Made by a program: the position numbers and the translations under genes
Source of the DNA: Mugil cephalus
Taxonomy: Eukaryota > Chordata > Actinopteri > Mugiliformes > Mugilidae
DNA length: 64,000 nt
NCBI RefSeq assembly: GCF_022458985.1
Contig: NC_061774.1
Span: 15,214,197 to 15,278,196 of the forward strand
Direction: 5' to 3'
The notes under the pieces: model-generated
Told to the model about the DNA's origin: nothing
The model's database searches: none
What the model saw: only the letters and a program-made list of their open reading frames with translations
Shown here: piece by piece, positions 11,822 through 24,088 of the stretch
Numbering within the stretch: the first letter of the stretch is position 1
Layout: every line of letters starts with the position of its first letter

Positions 11822-12760
11822 GGTACAAGGACATAGGTTAATCAGATGGTTTATTCAATTTGCCACTTTGAATTTGAACACATTTTATTTTTGTCACTAA
11901 AATAAAACATACCAGACTGGGAAACTGGGAAAGAAAATGCAATACAAATTGCAACCTACATTTCCACTGCAATGACCTTTTTTTGTGTGTGTGTTCTATG
12001 TCTATCTGACAACTGAAAGCAATCAACACTTGTGGTGCTTCACTGTGTCCACAAATTTAACAATTGGTGAAAACAACTCATCTGTAACCGCTGATAACAT
12101 CTCAGCTTGAACCGTACGGTTAGCTATATGTGACGGGATCGTCACTAGCTTCGTTTCCCTCGCCACTAACAAAATAAAACAAAAAAAAAATCATCACCTT
12201 GGGTAGGAGTGTGCATTCAGGACAGTTTAGCAACCTAGGGTGGGAGTTAAGGATCTTGGGCCCGATTTCTTGGTTCCATTTTTGCTGTTCACAAAATCCT
12301 TCTCCCTCCTCTTCCACATAGTGGACTGAGGACCTAGGTGGTTCTATACTTATTTGCTTAAAACCAGCAACCCGTTCCAGGAAATACCAAACACCTTGGT
12401 ACGGATTTAAACGAGTACATACTGTACACCTGTGCAAGCAACTCAACCAAGAAAGTAAAACTTAGCAGGATGGAAGTGAATCAACCTTTCTGACTAAACG
12501 TTACTCCTTGTCATTGGGACACGTAAAATAGAGTGTGCTTGATCAATGTATGGTGAAAAATTAACTTTGTGTTATAGCTCTTCCTTAAAGAAACCCATCA
12601 TCGGTGATGAACATCTGTAAAGAAAATAAGTGGAGGTGTAAGCGGGTGACCAAACTGCAGACACATCACCCAACAATTACATCCAGCCGGAGAGCAAAGA
12701 CGCAACAGTGGGGACAGCTGTAATCTTTCTCTGCATGTAAGGTCACCCTAAGCCTCGGTT

Positions 12761-14456
12761 TTAACAAGCTGACTCAGGTATGGTGGGAAGATGAGTGATC
12801 TTGTAGTAGCTGTGCTTCAGCTGACGTGCAGTTCTTCCCGAAATAGTCCAGCGAAGTCTCTGGCTGTTAGGCTTGGAGCACTTAGTGGTGGCATATTCAG
12901 CCAGGCATTTTCCGACCAACTCGCGTACACACACCAGGTCCCCGTCTCTGATCTGTGCAGAGCAGAAAGAACTGATCAGATGTGTGTGGTGACACGTACT
13001 TCTTATCAGCATTCGGCAACAATCATCATCACAAACATTTATGTTACGATTATTCAGTTCCTCATTTTGACATATATGGAAATTAATCGTTTAAGGCAAT
13101 CCCAAATAACTGAGCTCAGTGGATTTGTTTAAGAGTGGGACTTACATTCAGCTGCTGCTGCAGACTCTTCAGGGCCTCAGATACGTTGTCGACGTGCTCT
13201 GGGTCATGTTGTTCCTGGGCCTCGTAACAAAGGAGAGCCATGGCAAGCAGAGAGGGCTGCAGGGAAAAAGACACAAATAAACTATTTTATTCCCAAGACT
13301 GGCAGAAAAGTTGTGACACGTGTTAAAAACAGAAATTAATCAGTATAGATGGTCAACGTATGACCTGTCGGTACAAATGATCTAAACCATTTCATGGTTT
13401 GAAAGGTGAACGGCTGGATAACATGCACATAAACTCTTCTTACGTATTTCCAACTGGAAATAGGTCATTACTTAAAATGTTGAAAAAACAGCCATTTTGA
13501 CCTACCTTTATTTTGGAGAAGACAAATGAGCAGTGACAAGCTTTCAGCTGTGCCTCCAGTCTCTCAAGGCTCAGGATGTTCTTGCTGTAAAAAGAATAAG
13601 TTTTTAGTGTCACAACTGCAAATGTGTATGCAATAATAATGCGAAACAGTAATTTTAAGGACATGATTTCACATTTGTTCCCTAACACAAACTCTATATG
13701 ATTTCAATCAGTCTGTTGTTTTTAGCCCAAAGATATTTCAGGTTAGTGTTATTTTTCAAGCCAAACATGAGACGACACATCTGATTTGAGTGAATATCAT
13801 CTTGTTGAGTCATAGCTCGGCCCTGCAGGTTGACAGGGCCGTCTGTCCTTACCTCTCAGTGTCGAGCTGCTCCTGGATGTGGCTGTGAAAAAGGCGGAGA
13901 AAGCGGAGGGCTGTGGGGGCCTTCACCTTCCAGTAGAGCTTCTCCATGATGATCTTCTCCATCCTCATCATGTCCGACACTGTGAAGCGATTCTGACTGA
14001 TGCGGATCAGGTCGTTGGCCAGGGGCACGTTCTTCTCCTCCTCCGAGGACTTAACGGCAATGTAGAAGCAGCACAGGCCCACGCAGGACAGGTGCTTGGG
14101 CTGAATCTGTAGGACACAAGATTAAATTAGACTAAATTAGAGAGGGAAAACTGGCAAGTATGTGCATTAGCAGCACTGCTATATTTACAAACCTTCATTG
14201 CAGAGAGGAATCGATCCAGCAAGCTGATAGCCAGTGAGAAGGTGTCTGAGCTGAAACCAAAGAATCTGGTCAGAGTGAGCAGATCCTTCACCTCCAGCTC
14301 TCTCAGCCTGGCGGTCATTCTGAGACCATTGTCTTGGGCGCCCTCGATTAACCTCAAGCCACTCAGCTTTGGTTGGTATCGACCCTCCAGATCCATCAGG
14401 GCCTTCAGCTTAGCTGCAAAGGGCTGTGCCCCGGGTCCTGCTACTGTGTCAAGCAT
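12761..14456 (-). CDS. ccng1: Cyclin G1
   Basis: Atypical cyclin and p53 target; in mammals it binds PP2A B' subunits and GAK and feeds back on the MDM2-p53 loop. Coding exons (minus order) 14193-14456, 13853-14106, 13506-13584, 13146-13256 and 12761-12952 give 299 aa (human 295). The cyclin box covers roughly residues 50-150, with LRMTARLRELEVKDLL, DTFSLAISLLDRFLS and RFTVSDMMRMEKIIMEKLYWK. The C-terminus CSKPNSQRLRWTISGRTARQ is strongly conserved. The start is ATG 14456, the first codon after acceptor CCCCTCAG, so the upstream exon is non-coding. The 3' UTR runs about 950 bases to the signal at 11812. A near-consensus p53 element lies in the first intron. Confidence 0.95.
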
Positions 14457-14789
14457 CTGAGGGGGCAGAAAAAAAGATCTCAATGAAACTTAATCCCCCA
14501 AAACACATTTTTGTCTCCAAATTTCAATCCTTAAGATTGCGTGCAAGACTATATACTCTCATCCTAGTTCCTTTGGTACGCTGTTGAAAAAAATTAATTC
14601 TAATGACAGTGCTGCACAAAAACCCTCAAATGACTGCTACAATGTGTAGTTTTGCTGAAATTATGTTAGAAATGTGATATTTCAACTAAATGATTCTTTT
14701 GGAGGATTGTCATTTGTGGTGCTGCTATTCAGTCTGGCCTTTACATGTGGTTGTCAAAATAATAGAAATGTGTTTTGTTGCAACACAAA

Positions 14790-14850
14790 AGAACTCAACA
14801 GTACAAACCACAGCCTCCAAAATGAAAACACAGTTGAATCAATAGATCTT
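14790..14850. repeat. Short interspersed repeat copy (with 58083-58143)
   Basis: Contains CACAGCCTCCAAAATGAAAA followed by CACAGTTGAATC, near-identical over about 40 bases to the copy in ndfip1 intron 1. A weaker match lies near 25525. Confidence 0.55.
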
Positions 14851-15773
14851 AACCTCGAGACCCTGTGTCTAGCTGGTATTTCAGTGGATTTATTCTGCAA
14901 CCAATCACATAACAAAAGTGGATATGGTACAAAACCTCATGAAATTGTAGAGTTGAAACTTGTTTTGTATGCTTATTAAGTTTTCTAGTTTAATATGGTG
15001 CACAAACGTAACAAATTTTATCAATAGTAACAGGCTACAACTTCACTAATTAGCAAATACTCGTTTGAGGACACTGAGAATTCATTATTTGCAATTCTGT
15101 CTTTGCAAAGCCATGTTCAGTTTTGTATTTTGTTACATATTGGTGACTTTATTATAATATTGAGTGAAATAATCCCTGTGTCAACATATGAGGATGTTGT
15201 TTTATCCAAAAACTACTTCCAGTTCCAAGATGATACTTAGTTTTTATACTTCTAAGATCCTACTAATCCTAAATAGCTTGGAGAAATAATAATAAAAAAA
15301 AATGGATACCAAGCTAAAGCTTAGGTCTCAGGGGGCAGGGCTGTTACATAAGAACACATTTAATGTCATTAGTCCACCAAATTAATTGGCAAGTGAGTGT
15401 AAAGGTATGTGCTAGTTTGTAACTACACAGGGCCAGGACATAAAACAACTGCAGTTTATTCTTCTAAATCAGGATTAATGGTGTATATTCTTAGGGTGTT
15501 TTTCCAACCATAAAACTGCTTCCATATTTGAAAGTTATCCAGTAACAAGACTTCTCTTCACAGCTGTCACTGAACTGGACTCAACTGGACTAGACGAGGT
15601 CACACAACACGGATACATAACAGGGTCGCGACAAAAGCAAGTTTCCCTTCTTTTGTGGCAACATACTTGAGTCACCACACACTTGAGTCTTGATCTAAGT
15701 GACATCTACAGTTTTCGTATGTGTAATGAGAGTTGTATAATGACGAGGCCTCGGGTGCGGGGGCCAGGACCTG

Positions 15774-15793
15774 GATCATGTCTGGACATGTCT
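15774..15793. promoter_or_regulatory. p53 response element in ccng1 intron 1
   Basis: Two adjacent decamers without spacer, GATCATGTCT and GGACATGTCT. Against RRRCWWGYYY the second is perfect and the first has one mismatch (T at position 3). Cyclin G1 is an established direct p53 target with p53 sites reported near the mammalian promoter and first intron, so position and sequence agree with function. Binding here is inferred. Confidence 0.75.
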
Positions 15794-16128
15794 CTGCCGC
15801 ACGCACCGAAAGGAGCTAACTCCGCTTACAACACGCAGCAAAAGTGCGGTAACAATTCAGAACTACGACTAAAACTACGAGACACAACAATAGCAGGGTC
15901 GTGTAACACACTTATGGGAAAATAAAGTAAAAAGAAAACGTTACGGTGACTACGCAACTGTTAGCAACAACTGCTAACGCTAGCTAAAGTCGATTTCATT
16001 CCTTTTTTTTATTCAGTTTTCTCGAGACTGACACCGACACTACCTCATTTTTTAGATTTATAAACACTATTCATCAAACATATTAACTTAAAATACGTGA
16101 TACAGAGAAAAGCTTATAGTTTACTCAC

Positions 16129-16200
16129 CTTTGATAGTTAGGTTGGTCTTGATGTTATGTATAAAAAAAAAAAGAGTCCAAGCGCTTTCAATAAGCGAAT
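16129..16200 (-). other. ccng1: Probable non-coding first exon of ccng1 (upstream end approximate)
   Basis: A good donor (CAAAG then GTGAGT, minus strand) ends at 16129, just downstream of a CCAAT/GC-box promoter. The coding part of ccng1 starts immediately after an acceptor at 14457, so an untranslated first exon is required. Only the donor end is supported; the transcription start is a guess. Confidence 0.5.
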
Positions 16201-16339
16201 GAAATGAGTTTTAAAACACAAAAAAAGTGTAAGTATGAACTTTCACTAAAGAAAGTTTTAAGCATAGGTTAATTTCTGCCTATGCACACCCCCCTACCCT
16301 TGGCGTTAGGCGATGGGGAAAAGGACCGTTTAGGTCTTA

Positions 16340-16515
16340 AAGCAGACATAAAACCAAGCCCATGACCAAATATGGCGAGCGTTCATTGGCTATCACCGGA
16401 TGACGTTTATGATTCTGTATTTCTATTGGTTAAACCACCGGTCGCTTAGCAATAGGCCCCGCCCTCCGTAGCCTGGAGGACCAATCGCAATGGAGAAGGC
16501 GGGACATGTCTGGAA
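16340..16515 (-). promoter_or_regulatory. ccng1: ccng1 promoter with CCAAT boxes, GC box and a p53 half-site
   Basis: Upstream (minus sense) of the inferred first exon are three CCAAT boxes (ATTGG at 16385-16389 and 16425-16429 on the plus strand; CCAAT at 16481-16485), a GC box (CCCCGCCC at about 16457-16464) and a perfect p53 half-site GGACATGTCT at 16502-16511. The half-site decamer is identical to the second half of the intronic element. Confidence 0.6.
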
Positions 16516-16970
16516 ATAGCGTCCTGCTGTTTTCTGATTTATAATTAACAGTAATGAAATAAAATATGACGATATTAAATTCATTTTTATCAATAAACAG
16601 CAATATCACTAATCGCTTATCTGCACAGCTTGCGAATCACAGCTGGATTGTTTTACAATTCTGCTAAACAGAAGCCAAGAAAATATGTACTGCTTTCCTA
16701 AAGTGGTGGGAAATAACAGAAAACAAAACAGCACATTTGGAGGAAAACTGCACAATATATGTTGAAAGGGTAACGTTTCAAATGTTTTCATACAGCAGGC
16801 CTTAGCATATAATTCTGTCCTTTCCTCTTCAGGCGAGGCCTGTAGTCAGGTTTCTAGAACAATCTGGAAGGAATCTGCTGAGAGCAGGCCACAGCCTAAC
16901 ACCACCACCACCAGCAGCTCATTTGTCTTTTCTGCTTTAAAAGTGCAGCTACAGAGAGAACAACACACAT

Positions 16971-16995
16971 TTTCAATAAAGTAATTCTTTATTAG
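16971..16995. terminator. Hairpin-like bidirectional AATAAA pair
   Basis: AATAAA on the plus strand (16975-16980) and on the minus strand (16988-16993), arranged as imperfect inverted arms. The minus-strand copy is the likely septin8 poly(A) signal. No plus-strand gene is known to end here. Confidence 0.4.
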
Positions 16996-19778
16996 CACAG
17001 GATTTACAAATCTGCAAGTGGGCCCACACAGAGACCACCATATAGATCAACTCACAATAAGAGATTCAATCCTGATTGTATATACATCCAGGGCTTTTTC
17101 AAGTAACAACAGAATATAGAGTTTTTACAGTTTACTATGAAATACTTCTATCTATATCTTTAAGACACAACATAAAGTCTCACAGGTTAGTATGGAGCCA
17201 TGTATGACTATAGATATGGCTAAAAATAGCATCTGAACTATGATTGGTTTAAAGTGCTTCTAAATCATAATATGATTTAAAACATATACAGACTTCAACA
17301 GCATTTTCATGTCAGTTTATACCATATATTTCACAGTGTAAATTGGTATCAGTCATGAACTACGAGCATAACATGGAAAAGAAAATAGCACATTCATTAC
17401 AAAAAAAACTGCAATTTTGGCAATGTTTTAACACTCATGGGAATGAAGTTAGGGAGTCATGCACAGACCATGCTACAGTGCGATGTTTAAAAGCTTAAAA
17501 GGACAAGGTTTAGTAGACATGGAAGACTTCAGGCTGACTCTCATTTCCAGGGATGTTAAATTTCTATAAAACTTTTATTAAGCGTTGTAAAAATAATACA
17601 CTCGATTGTTAGTCTGTGAAGTTTCGATGCGGCTGAATGTCTCCTAATTCAAATTCCTTCCTGAGGTTAAGGAGCACGCAGATGGAAGACTAAAGAAGCT
17701 ATGAAAAGGAAAGAAAACAAAACATGTCATTTATCCTGCAAAAAAAAAGCAGCAGTCATTATGTTCACTACACAAAACTCAACAACGCTAACACAGTTTA
17801 GTAAAAATACTGATAAAGCTTAATTAATAAGCGCTGAACCAAACTGAAGCTTTAATCAAACAGAGCTTTATGGGAACAATATAAACATTGTTAGGAAATT
17901 CATATATTAGATGTGTGTTTGTGTACGTCGTGGCAAAATGGCTGTAATATAAAATGCTTTGAATAATACAAATGTGATGAAAGTCCACTAAGGGAAGGGG
18001 AATGGGCTCAGATGACAAACGAACTGATGCTTTATTCCTTTTTCCAATGTCACTGTTTATTGGAATGTAAATAAAGGCAAAATATTCGCTCACTTGCAAA
18101 CCGTCGTAAATATACTCTGTTTAGTAACTCCAGACAGTTACATTATCTTATCTCAAAATACAAGCAATTAAAAGACTATTATCTACATTACATACACACC
18201 ATTGTATGAATGACTGAATATACACAATTACTAATTTTAAAAAAAACTCACAACCCTCAGTTCAGTCAGTGACTGATGGTCTCTGTTAAGTCCTGTTAGC
18301 GTCTCACTGAGAACCAGAGACTTAAATTTACAACACATTCATGACGAGAACATAAAACAACACAAGCTACCGAGTTATGAAAACAGTCCACGCATTTGTT
18401 ATCATGTGTCGGGCACAGTCAGCGCTAGGGACAAATTAAGTACACTGAGCAAAGCTACCCTATTTGATCCATAAGTACACAGTGGCTCACGTTATTCAGG
18501 CTCACATACGTGTTTAGTCAGTCCACACGTACAGTGTCAGTAAGTAATATCAGACACGACATGTGTCTCTTTTTCCCATGCTGACGGCAGACACATTCCA
18601 GGATCCACAAATCAACTGAAAGGGGGAAAGAAATAAGACAAAATATGGCAAAAGAAAAACAATGAAGGATTTGATGTGTGACAGAAATGAAAATAATAAG
18701 GGTGAATGAAAATGGAATGAAACGGTGTTTGGAAATGTATTGTTTCCTTTGCATTCTGCAAGGTTTTAGGCCCAAGTAGTGATTTGACACTTGTTTATAG
18801 AATTTGCCATGGAAAACAATTACTCGTCAAATTTAGGTCATAAAACTGTAAAAATTAGTTTTTGAGGTCGAATCTAACCGGACACTGATGCCACATATGG
18901 AGCATGGCTAACCCACCAATCACCAGGAGCAGCTGCATATTAGAATTTACTCTGTCATTTGAAAAACAAATGAGGTTTGGCTAAACATTCACAAGCTTTT
19001 AACATCTATTTGCTCATCTTCTTAGATATAAAACATTATATTGTGCACATTTATTGAGTATATGCAAACACTCTTGCTCTTTTGAAAACTGGATTATGAC
19101 CATTAGTCACGACATTGTCAGCACATCGTAGCATTACGCGTTTTCCCCCCATTACGTCCTATCTGACCGATCACGGAGGCAGCTTTGTGACTGTGGGTTT
19201 CAAGGCTAATCATAGCTTCAAACCGTGTGTGTGAGTTCTGACCATGCATAATTCAAACTGACATGTAATGTTTCCACCTGCAAGAATGATTAGAGCTCTA
19301 TGCAGGATGTCTGAGTATCATCTTTGTTGCACATGGCGTGAACATCGGTGAGACCAGTCCAATGTAAACAGGAGTGCCCCTGCCTGAGATACAGTCTGGC
19401 AGGTCAGCCTGCAGAGACAAAAGCATCAGGCTGTGTCATGCAAGCTGTGACCCTTCCTACTGAGTCTGGGCACACGGTGTCAGTCTGAATCTGTCCCTGC
19501 ATCAGCGTTTGAGCCAACATGGCTTCTGGGAAGATGACACTATCTCATTAATCACGTTCTACAGCTCCCTCCCCTCGCCCCGATCAACTCCACAGAGGCT
19601 GGCTCAGACAATACACGTCCTTGGCTTGTGGATATAATGTATGTGTGACATTTCACAAATTATCCTTGAATAGCTTGAGACATCTTAGCGTTATTAATGG
19701 TTGATGGCATTTGTGTTCCTGCTGACGGCCGTGGAGCATGAGAGAATAACCACGGAGCAACTACACAGAAAACCAGAC
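16988..19778 (-). other. septin8: Probable septin8 3' UTR
   Basis: AT-rich, without convincing exons of another gene, running from the septin8 stop to a minus-strand AATAAA at 16988-16993. Long 3' UTRs are usual for septin genes. A possible alternative terminal exon (acceptor at 19409-19410) lies within it. The end point is inferred; other minus-strand AATAAA hexamers exist. Confidence 0.45.
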
Positions 19779-22700
19779 TTACTTCTTTTTGTCCTTGTCC
19801 TTCTTGAACGGCTGTTGCGAGCAGCCCTGGAGCGCCTGTCCCATCAGTGTCTCAGCCGCAACCTTTCGCCTGTTGAAGGCGTTCATCTCTTCTTCCAGCT
19901 CTCGTCTTTTCTCCTCCAGATTTTTCTTTTCCTCCTGGTGCATCCGCTTGAGCTGCTCGAACCTCTCGTGGAGCTGGAGAGGATCATGACAAGGCGCAAA
20001 CGTGAGACACGGCACTCGCATCAACGACCGGTTAGTTCACGACGGTGTCGCAGTCCTCACCTCTTTTTCTTTTTCTTTCAGCTCCGCTTCTGTCTCCTTG
20101 ACTTTGTTGACGAACATCTGCCTCATCTCTTCCTCTTTGCGCTGCAGCTCCACGAGGAACTCCTTCCTCTTGGCTTCATACGTCTCCTGGAGGCTGAACA
20201 ACAGGGTCAAGGCAATGTTACGATGACTTTTGCTGCACGATAGGTCTTTGTCTGTTCAGATATCTTTAACGCTGGCTAGAAGACAGGCTGTAACAAGTAA
20301 AATTTGGAACTGGAAATATTCCAAGTGGCTAATCTCTGGATTAATTCATGAAAGGACCGAAAGGTTCAGATAAAACTAAATAAATCGTCTAAAATTATGT
20401 CATGTTTTTTCATTGTGCTCCTATCGAAATTTTTTCTTGACTACATTCATAGATTTATAATATGACACTATTTTACTTCCATTTATCACCCACCAGTTGA
20501 TTAAACTCCTAAGTTTTCTTTTTTTGGACTTGTTAAATTATACATTTATTCGAATATGATAGGTGATTAATTGTGTACCTAATTATATCATTCTAATTAT
20601 ATATCTATTCCTCCTTTTGAATTACGAGAATATGTATCAAGAGGAAACTGACAATTATTCACCGTGGTGCGCAGAGATCAACCTACAGCTGAACGTCAAC
20701 TAAACCAGGCAGCTGATTGTCGTACGTGGGGAACTGGGACAGCTGCTTTTCTGTGACGAATTCTCGTTATCTTTTACAGAGGAGCACTTGAAAGCATCAC
20801 AGGGTGACAGGAAGGGTCTGCAGCAGATTACCTGATTATTTTTTACATTTGTCTTGTCTTGTCTTGTGTTGCATAATGATATATAAAGTGAATTCTGAAT
20901 ATTTTCCACGGCGTCTAGAGAAGTGCAGGAAAAACTTGTATGTTGTGGGGGGAATTGTGTATGTGGTGACCTTTCATAACATTGGATGAAGTTGGTAAAA
21001 GACAAATTTAAAAAGTCTGTCATTGCAGTTTGCCCAGGCCTAATTTCACGGTCCTTTTCCATTATAGCAGCTTCGTAAAAGTCCAGTGACGGTCCTACCA
21101 CCTAGAGATGTAAACACATTAATGAGGCTGGCTGAGGTTTGCCTGAGCGTGGCAAAACAGTCAGTTAGTTGTGTTATTCTCTTAGTGGACACAAACATGG
21201 TTGACCCAGATCAGATTAATACTGCACAAAACCCACATGGGATTAATTCACTCACACCTTAGTTCATCGTTTAAAAATGAATATTCATGCCCGGTTTATG
21301 ATTAAAAACAATTTATCACTGCAGCTTCAACATCATGTTTTCATGCAGTAAATTGCCCGGATGCGTTTCGTAACCGCCGACCCTAATCCCACCTGAACGA
21401 CTGGCTGTCAGGCCCCGTGTCCTTGAAGCCCATCTCTTCCAGCTTGCAGCGGCGGTACAGCTCATAGTGTCGGGCGTGTGTTTGCTCCCGGAGATCCTCC
21501 ATGTTCACACGCAGCAGCATCTCCCTCAGCTTCACGAAATCGCAGTGGTTTTCGTTCTCCACTGGGAGCAAAAGAGACGGTCCGTCATTTGAAAAGTCTG
21601 CAGTCGAGTCTGTTCACGCTGCGCTCGTCACACAACACAATCACGATCTCGAAACGCTAAAAAGTGAAAAACTAATAATAGCTTTGGCAGCAGGCGTGTG
21701 ATCAAACGACTGTCACGTTTGGAGGACATTCGTGATGAAATTAATATAATTCAACTCACCCTGCACTGATCCCCATGGATACAGCCTCGCTTTCACCATC
21801 TTATTTCCTACTTTAACGTCTTCTACGCTTCCAACCACAGCAAAGGGAAGATGAGTCTATACAAAGTATGGATACTGTTACAATATGCTAAAACATAACA
21901 CAATGGATTAGTATGGATTAGTAAACTTAGCACTGGAAAAGGTCAGTATTTGTCTTTTGTATGTATGAGTGTTTGTAGGACTCACATTCATGGAGGAGTT
22001 GATCTCCGCAACAGCCTCATCCTCTGTAGGAAACTGATATATCTGCACCCCATTGCTGACCAGCTCACTCATAATCTTGATCTTTAATTTGTCCAGTTCA
22101 CTCCTGGACACGGTGTCGGCCTTCGCAATAACAGGGATGATGTTCACCTGCACAGAGAACCGGTTAAACTGTGAGCAACAGACTGGGGCAACAAGCAGCA
22201 GTAACTTCTGGAGCACACGGAGCCTCGGCCTCTTGTCACCTTGCTGTCCAGTTTCTTCATGGTGACGAGGTCGAGGGACTTCAGCGAGTGTCCGGTGGGA
22301 GCGACGAAATACAGGCAGATGTGGATCCTCGTGTCGTGGTAGTTGAAGAGGGATCGCTTTATTTTCAGCTCCTCTTCGAGGTACTTCTCGAACTGGGCGT
22401 CGATATATTCAAGAATGGGTTTATAGCTGCAAAAACAAAAAAAAGAAAGAAACACACACACACACAGAGGACATTTTATCTTTACATTTTTCACTCCTTG
22501 TTGTCTGAGAGTCGTGTTGGTATCCTGGTTACAAACTCTGCACTCAACAGCGCTACAGCCAAGTATGCCAGAGTTTTATGCTTCCTGCTGTTGGAGCACT
22601 CAACCGACTATTATTCTGCCTTTGTTTTACCAGTCATTCCCTTATTGCCTTTCTGCTCACTCAATTCACATGCAAACAACAGCTCGTTTTAAATCCCACT

Positions 22701-24056
22701 ATCAGGAAGTGTGTTGGCTTAAATACAGGAGCAGGAGGGGGGAGTGGTTGATAGCTGGCACTGATATCACCAAGAGAAATGGTAAGGTTTTTTTTTTTTT
22801 GGTTTGGACTTCAAACATCTATTAACAGTGTGTACCTGTCCTCTTTGTTGATCTGGTCCCCAAAGCCCACAGAGTGCACAATGGTCAGCTTTAGGTTGAC
22901 ATTGCTCTCCTGCAGGTCATACGTCTGTGGGCGAAGCTGCACCTCTTGCTCATAGTGGCTGGCTTCCTCGTTTTCAAACATCGTATTGAAGAGAGTGTTC
23001 ATCAGTGTCGACTTCCCTATCCCCGTCTCGCCTTCAAGGAAAAGGAAAAGCGATGCATTAATGGTCCAAAAATCCGAACGAGTGAATGTGACATTCAAGG
23101 CGCTGCCCTTGGCACTTCCTTCGCCTGCGTTCAGACGTACCCACACAGAGGATGTTGAAGCAGAATCCCTGAGCAACCGATTTACTGACGAGCTGATCTG
23201 GAAGACTGTCAAAGCCCACATGGCCGCCGAGCTCCACGTTTCGCTTTTCTTCATTCTGAAGAGGCGTGTTTTGGAAACAAACAGGACAAAGATTATTGCT
23301 CGCATTTCAGCGTCATGTCATCATATTCATCTCGTGCGTGTAAATATCTGAGGAAAGTCGTTAAAATGGGGAGGTTAAAAGCTGCCGCATCCCATCCCCA
23401 TACACTGCTTTTAAGCTTAAAAGCATTCTTTGCAAATGAGATCATCTGCCCCTTCCACTTAACACGCTGAACAGACCCATCTATAAAAAGGTTCTGCGTG
23501 AATATCCCAGGGTAAACTAAAAGACAACAGGATAATTTAAATGAATTAGCAGTCTGTAAGGTTTTAGGATAAGGACTATTATTACTACTATTATTAATAA
23601 CTTTAACACTACAGGCAGGAAATGGTTTGATTATAAATATGGTTTATTAAAAAGAAAATCATATTTAAGATGGGCTATTTGGTCTCATGAATTATTTTAA
23701 CAATAATATGTTATCAGGATAGTTGCAGATTAATTTCTGGGGATTATTATAATGGGGTCACTATTTCATCTCTATTTTTTTTTTTTTTTTTTTTTACAGT
23801 TCACAGTTTAAACCCACAGAGTCACAGTATTGCCTCCGTGTCCCATGTTCGCTGACATAAAGTTAAAAACACACATGTGCTGACTCTGTATAGGACAGTG
23901 CTAACTATATGTTGCCCTGGCTCGATCACTTGGCGTCCTGAGAGGGGAACTTGTTAGTCTTATACCAGACTCACCCTGGGACCCTGGCATCTTGCAAAAG
24001 GCTCAACATGAGGACCAGGATGTGTTCAATACAACAATCATCCGTTTCTGTCACGG

Positions 24057-24088
<32 letters not shown>

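Larger units (their letters stand above)
14457..16128 (-). other. ccng1: ccng1 intron 1
   Basis: About 1.67 kb between the inferred first exon and the first coding exon. It contains the p53 response element at 15774-15793 and a short interspersed repeat at about 14790-14850 that recurs near 58080. No coding exon seen. Confidence 0.5.

Noticed and set aside
12120-12446. 108-codon minus-strand frame downstream of ccng1
   Set aside because: Lies in the ccng1 3' UTR and has no family features.
22171-22692. 173-codon plus-strand frame over septin8 exons
   Set aside because: Antisense shadow of a conserved septin exon, running on into intron.
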